Shown piece after piece: positions 1 to 7,213 of a DNA stretch of 7,213 bases; within the stretch, counting starts at the first letter, position 1; every line of letters starts with the position of its first letter. Source of the stretch: Porticoccaceae bacterium. Lineage in GTDB: Bacteria > Pseudomonadota > Gammaproteobacteria > Pseudomonadales > Porticoccaceae. The notes beneath the pieces were generated by a model. The model worked only from the letters and a program-made list of their open reading frames with translations. It had not been told where the DNA came from and did not search any database. The stretch covers positions 1-7,213 of the forward strand of contig PBJN01000002.1 in NCBI GenBank assembly GCA_002720735.1, in the 5' to 3' direction. The position numbers were made by a program, and so were the translations under genes.

Positions 1-1648
<1,648 letters not shown>

Positions 1649-1659
<11 letters not shown>

Positions 1660-4600
1660 AACTGGCATAAGCGTTGTCCCAGCTGGGTATCGCGTGGTTG
1701 TGATCACGCTGGATGCGCACTCTGCGGGCCCTTGTGATCGCGCCGCGGCGCGGCTTTTGGCGGATTTTCCCGGATTAAGCGTTGACGTGCACGCAGCGGC
1801 GGAATGGGGTGAAAACCCGCAGGCCTTGGTTGAGGCAAAAGCCGCTATCGTGACGGCCGACATTATTTTGGTTAATTTGTTGTTTCTGGAAGAGCATGTT
1901 CAGGCTATTTTACCCAGCCTAGAGGCGCGGCGCGCTGGCTGTGATGCGATGGCTGGGGTGATTTCCGATTCTGCGATTGTCAAGCTGACGCGGATGGGCG
2001 CGCTGGATATGTTAGCGCCTGCCTCGGGCACGATGGCATTGTTAAAACGGCTGCGCGGGTCCAGCAAGCCGTCCTCGCAAAATGGCGAAAGCAAAATGCG
2101 GATGCTGCGGCGTTTGCCAAAGATCTTGAAATATATTCCCGGCAAAGCCCAAGATTTACGGGCCTGGTTCATGGTGATGCAATATTGGTTGGGCGGGTCT
2201 GACACCAATATCGAATCGATGCTGCGGTTTTTGATTTCGCGTTATTGCCGTATTGAGGCGTGGCAGAACTGCGCTGCAGCGCCGCCGGAAGATTATCCCG
2301 AGGTGGGGCTGTATCACCCCGATGTGCCCGGCAAAATGACCACGGATATAACGGCGCTTCCGGTACCCCAAAAGCCCTTGGCGACTGTTGGTTTGCTGTT
2401 GATGCGGTCTTACGTACTGAGCGATGATACTGCACATTATGATGCGGTTATTCGAAGCTTTGAAGCCAATGGTTTAAAGGTGATACCGGCCTTTGCGGGG
2501 GGGTTGGATGCGCGCCCAGCGATTGAAGGTTATTTTCAGGGTACTGCGGGTGTGCAGATTGATGCGATGGTTTCGTTAACGGGGTTTTCGCTCGTTGGTG
2601 GGCCTGCCTATAATAACTCACAAGCCGCGATTGCTTTGCTGAAAAATTTGGATGTGCCGTATATTGCTGCGCATCCGCTTGAGTTTCAAACATTGGGGCA
2701 ATGGGCCAATGCCGAGCAGGGCCTCGGCCCGGTTGAAACCACAATGCTGATCGCCCTGCCCGAGCTTGACGGGGCTACCTGCCCAACCGTTTTTGCCGGC
2801 CGGCATGGTTCCGAGGGCTGTCAGGGCTGTTTGCACAAATGTCAGGCTACACTGCAATCGCGCGCCATGGCCCCCTGCCACGAGCGGATTGACAGTTTGA
2901 CCGAAAAAACCCTGCGCGCTGCGCGGCTGCGCCAAAAGCGTAATCATGACAAAAATGTTGCGATTGTGCTGTTTGGGTTTCCGCCCAATGCGGGCGCCAC
3001 GGGCACTGCGGCCTATTTGGATGTCTTTGAATCTTTGCAAAACACGCTTACGCAAATGAAATTTGAAGGGTATGATGTTGCGCTTCCCGAAACGGTTGCC
3101 CATTTGCGCGCAGCAGTGTTGGAGGGCAATGCCAAGCAATATGGTCAAGAAGCCAATGTTGAGGCAATTGTCAGCGCCGAAGAGATTGTGCGCTCAACGC
3201 CGCCTTTGAAAGCCATTGAGGCGGTCTGGGGCCCTGCGCCGGGGCGCATACAATCGGATGGGCGGGGCGTTTTTGTGCTGGGCGTGCAGCTTGGAAAAGT
3301 GTTTGTCGGCGTTCAGCCCGCCTTTGGCTATGAGGGTGATCCGATGCGGCTTTTATTTGAAAAAGGGTTCGCACCAACCCACGCGTTTGCAACTTTTTAT
3401 CTTTGGATGCGCAACACGTTCAAAGCCGATGTGGTGCTGCATTTTGGTATGCATGGCGCGCTTGAATTCATGCCGGGAAAACAGGTAGGTTTGGGTGCGC
3501 AGGATTGGCCGGACCGCCTAATTGGCGAAATGCCCAATGTTTATCTTTATGCTTCGAATAATCCCTCTGAGGCGTCGCTGGCCAAACGGCGCTCGGGGGC
3601 TGTGACGGTAACGCATCTAACCCCGCCTTTGGCGCAAAGCGGGCTATATAAGGGCCTGTCCGAACTTAAAGACAGCTTAACCCGCTGGCGTGAAACGGAG
3701 CCAGATGATGCGCAAGCTAGCGACCTTGAAGCCTTGATCAACGAGCAGGCGGCCGCCGTAGATATGGCTGGTAGAAAAGTTGAAGAATTATGGCTGAACC
3801 TGCTTGAAACCGAAGATGCGCTGATCCCCGAAGGCTTGCACATTGTTGGAAAGCCGTTTTCGGATGCCGCGCGGGCAGGGTATTTAGATTTGCTGGATGG
3901 CGTTGATTCAGCCCGCCGCGCGCAAGTCGGTCAAATGCTGCAAGAAGATCACGAATTGCCGGCCTTAATGCAGGCCTTATCGGGGCGGTTTATCGCGCCA
4001 GTCCCCGGGGGCGATTTAATTCGTTCAACTGATATTTTGCCCACAGGGCGCAATATTCATGCGTTTGATCCGTTCCGTATGCCGACCGAATTCGCCTGTC
4101 GTGACGGATTTAAGCAAGCGCAAATCTTGCTCGAAACGCATCCAGAATTGCCGCGCAGCGTGGCCCTGGTGCTTTGGGGTTCTGATAATTTTAAATCTGA
4201 CGGCGCGCCGATCGCTCAGGCCTTGGCCCTCATGGGTGCGCAGCCGCGATTTGACAGTTTTGGCCGCCTATCTGGGGCGGATCTCATTCCGTTAAGCGAG
4301 TTGGGGCGCCCGCGGATTGACGTGATTATGACGCTGTCGGGGATTTTCCGGGATCTGTTGCCTTTGCAAACCAAATTGCTGGCTGAGGCGGCGTTTAAGG
4401 CCGCGCAGGCTGATGAGCCGTTAGAGATGAATTTCATCCGAGCGCATGCGTCGAAATATGCCGCCGATATGGAGGTTGATTTGGAAACCGCCGCCTTGCG
4501 GGTGTTTTCAAATGCCGAAGGCGCTTATGGCTCGAATGTGAACCAGCTGGTCGATAGCTCGGCTTTTGGCGATGAAGATGAGTTGGCCGATGCGTATGAG

Positions 4601-5218
4601 GCGCGCAAAAGCTTCGCCTATGGGGTGAATGGAAAAGCGCATAAAAACCATGGCCTGCTGCAAAAAGCGTTGAAAGACGTTGATTTGGCCTATCAAAACC
4701 TAGAAAGTGTCGAGCTTGGCGTGACCACGGTGGATCATTATTTTGATACTTTGGGTGGTATTTCGCGTGCGGTTAAGCGCGCCCGTGGTCAAGAGGTTGC
4801 GGTTTATATAAGCGATCAAACCCGCGGATCTGGAAAGGTCCGCACCTTGTCGGATCAAGTGGCTTTGGAAACCCGTTCGCGCTCGCTCAACCCAAAATTT
4901 TATGAGGCGCTGCTAAACCATGGCTCAGAAGGCGTGCGCCAGATTGAGGCGCATGTGACTAATACATTGGGTTGGTCGGCAACCACGGGCCAAGTGGACC
5001 CTTGGGTGTATCAGCGCATTAGTGAAACTTTTGTGCTCGATGAAGCGATGCGCAATCGTTTGGCAGAGCTGAATCCCACGGCCAGCTCGCGCATGGCCAA
5101 TCGATTGCTTGAAGCCAGCGATCGCGCCTATTGGCAGCCGGATGCCGAAACATTGGCGGCTTTGCAATCCGCAGCGGATGCTTTGGAAGATCACATGGAA
5201 GGGATCGCAGCAGAATGA
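1649..5218 (+). CDS. bchH: Magnesium chelatase subunit H (protoporphyrin IX-binding)
   Basis: BchH binds protoporphyrin IX and carries out Mg2+ insertion with the ATPase subunits BchI and BchD, which are not in this window. It is the first committed step to bacteriochlorophyll. From ATG 1649 the protein has 1189 residues, the usual size. An N-terminal DUF3479 domain occupies about residues 15-175 ([15 protein letters not shown] at its start), followed by the large CobN/magnesium-chelatase domain (about 180-1175). Family signatures include [37 protein letters not shown], and [15 protein letters not shown] with His602 and Glu606 in the region linked to porphyrin and metal handling. Cysteines 391, 394, 398 and 410 form CX2CX3CX11C, a possible iron-sulfur site. 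The frame stays open upstream to a TTG at 1550, but that would lie deep in bchB; ATG 1649 gives the family's N-terminus and has GAGG at 1633-1636. It overlaps bchB by 11 bases. No disruption is seen. Confidence 0.98.
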
Positions 5219-6150
<932 letters not shown>

Positions 6151-6151
<1 letters not shown>

Positions 6152-6822
6152 TGTCTTATGATCAGACCCTGACACGGGTTGAAACGTATTTTGACAAGAC
6201 CGCGACCAAAACTTGGGAGAGGCTGACATCGGATGCTCCGGTGTCAAAAATACGTGAAACCGTGCGTCAGGGTCGTGATCAGATGCGGGCTACACTTTTG
6301 GCTGAACTACCTGAAGATTTGCACGGAGCCCGAGTTTTGGATGCGGGCTGTGGCGCGGGGCCCACAACGGTAGAGCTGGCTAGGCGCGGGGCGCATGTGG
6401 TGGCGATCGATATCAGCCCAGCTTTAATCGATATCGCCCGTCAGCGCTTTCCGCGTGCCCTGTCCAAACAGGTTGAATTTTGTTCGGGCGATATGTTGGC
6501 CGCGTCTTTGGGATCTTTTGATTACGTGGTGGCGATGGATAGCCTGATTTATTACCGCGCGGATGATATCAAAACAGCGCTGACAGGTTTGGCCAAACGC
6601 ACCAGCGGGTCGGTTTTGTTCACCGTGGCACCCCGCACGCGCATGCTGATGGCCATGTGGTATGCGGGCAAATTATTTCCCCATTCAGACCGCTCGCCGG
6701 TGATGGTGCCGCATGCGCCCGCAGCTTTGGCCGCTCTGTTGCAGAGTGAGGGGCGTTTGCGCGATTTAGGCCGGGTAAAATCTGGGTTTTATATTTCTCA
6801 AGCATTGGGGTTTGCGGCATGA
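6151..6822 (+). CDS. bchM: Magnesium protoporphyrin IX O-methyltransferase
   Basis: BchM transfers a methyl group from S-adenosylmethionine to the 13-propionate of Mg-protoporphyrin IX, giving the monomethyl ester used by the oxidative or hydratase cyclase. The protein has 223 residues, the normal length (about 224 in R. capsulatus as I recall). The N-terminal segment VETYFDKTATKTWERLTSD (residues 10-28) is typical of BchM. The class I methyltransferase motif I, VLDAGCGAGP, covers residues 62-71. The acidic residue expected to contact the ribose is Asp87 in VVAIDIS. The segment DYVVAMDSLIYY downstream corresponds to later methyltransferase motifs. No strong Shine-Dalgarno sequence is seen, so translation probably depends on ribosomes ending bchL at the one-base overlap. 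BchH from the same operon supplies the substrate and is reported to stimulate BchM in R. capsulatus. The 3' end overlaps lhaA by four bases (ATGA). Confidence 0.96.
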
Positions 6823-7213
6823 GCCAGAAAAAGCCCCACCCGCTGACTCAGCTGACGGCGCGTATGCTGCCTTTCGCAGATGCTGCGTCAGAGGGGTTGT
6901 CGCTGGGCAAATTGCTGCGCTTGTCGTTGTTTCAAGTTTCGGTTGGCATGGCCAGTGTGATGCTTTTGGGCACGCTCAACCGGGTGATGATCGTCGAATT
7001 AAGCGTTCCGGCTATGATCGTGGCCTTTATGATTGCCTTGCCGGTGTTGATCGCGCCGTTTCGCGCCTTGCTTGGCTTTCGCTCTGACACATATAAATCG
7101 GTGATTGGCTGGAAGCGCGTGCCGTATCTTTGGTTTGGATCTTTGTGGCAAATGGGGGGATTGGCGGTGATGCCTTTCGCGCTGATTGCCTTGTCAGGGG
7201 TGCAACAGGTTGG
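6819..7213 (+). CDS. lhaA: Light-harvesting 1 assembly protein LhaA, PucC/BCD-family membrane protein (5' part)
   Basis: The frame from ATG 6819 stays open to the window edge, giving 131 complete codons of a protein normally about 450-480 residues long. LhaA (F1696/ORF1696 in R. capsulatus) is a multi-spanning inner-membrane protein of the major-facilitator superfamily needed for efficient LH1 antenna assembly; it may deliver bacteriochlorophyll. A polar N-terminus (about residues 1-33) is followed by three hydrophobic segments at about 34-54, 64-81 and 101-125. Between the second and third lies the conserved cytoplasmic-loop motif RALLGFRSDTYKS plus GWKRVPYLWFG (residues 82-107), characteristic of the BCD/PucC family. 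GGGG at 6807-6810 is a modest ribosome site. The start overlaps the bchM stop as ATGA. The paralogue PucC is possible from sequence alone, but the position after bchM favours LhaA. puhA is expected further downstream. Confidence 0.92.
   Translation, partial: MSQKKPHPLTQLTARMLPFADAASEGLSLGKLLRLSLFQVSVGMASVMLLGTLNRVMIVELSVPAMIVAFMIALPVLIAPFRALLGFRSDTYKSVIGWKRVPYLWFGSLWQMGGLAVMPFALIALSGVQQV

Noticed and set aside
2819..2836. Near match to TGT-N12-ACA beginning at 2819
   Set aside because: The ACA half is one base out of register (CAC at the required position), and the bases encode the cysteine motif of BchH.
2618..3148. 176-codon open frame on the minus strand opposite bchH
   Set aside because: It is antisense to conserved BchH sequence including the [13 protein letters not shown] region, and its product has no domain-like features.
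6406..6435. Direct repeat ATCGATATC at 6406-6414 and 6427-6435, 21 bases apart
   Set aside because: Both copies encode an Ile-Asp-Ile tripeptide in the methyltransferase fold with the same codons. Spacing of two helical turns is suggestive, but there is no promoter nearby.
6812..7087. 91-codon plus-strand open frame over the bchM-lhaA junction
   Set aside because: It is out of frame with lhaA, whose open frame from 6819 encodes recognisable PucC-family transmembrane sequence to the window edge.

Overview
The window is a stretch of a photosynthesis gene cluster from a purple-bacterial lineage, read entirely on the + strand. It carries the end of bchN, then complete bchB, bchH, bchL and bchM, and finally the first 131 codons of lhaA (a PucC-family antenna assembly gene). 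This order, bchN-bchB-bchH-bchL-bchM-lhaA, is the classical alphaproteobacterial arrangement known from Rhodobacter, where puhA follows. Protein sequence similarity as I remember it (BchL especially), together with a GC content that looks moderate (mid-50s per cent by eye, not counted), points to the Rhodobacterales. A marine Roseobacter-group aerobic anoxygenic phototroph is likely, but genus-level placement is a guess.

Layout: 1-100 bchN 3' end; 97-1659 bchB; 1649-5218 bchH; 5252-6151 bchL; 6151-6822 bchM; 6819-7213 lhaA, cut by the window edge. Coding density is almost complete. Four of the five junctions overlap (ATGA, an 11-nt overlap, TAATG, ATGA). The only non-coding gap is 33 nt between bchH and bchL, and it carries the strongest Shine-Dalgarno sequence of the window. 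This looks like one polycistronic, translationally coupled unit. I see no terminator, RNA gene, mobile element or CRISPR.

The genes cover two neighbouring parts of bacteriochlorophyll synthesis plus the start of antenna assembly. BchH binds protoporphyrin IX and, with BchI and BchD (not in this window), inserts magnesium. BchM then methylates Mg-protoporphyrin. After cyclisation by other enzymes, the light-independent protochlorophyllide reductase (BchL electron donor, BchN-BchB catalytic component) reduces ring D. LhaA helps assemble the light-harvesting 1 complex that receives the finished pigment.

Nothing here is a wholly new system. The most interesting detail is a four-cysteine motif in BchH (CX2CX3CX11C, residues 391-410), of the type proposed in Rhodobacter capsulatus BchH to hold an oxygen-sensitive iron-sulfur cluster. 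Smaller points are an imperfect ten-residue duplication in the BchB linker, a possible leader mini-ORF with a hairpin over the bchL ribosome site, and two exact TGT-N12-ACA (PpsR/CrtJ-type) matches inside coding sequence that may be chance.
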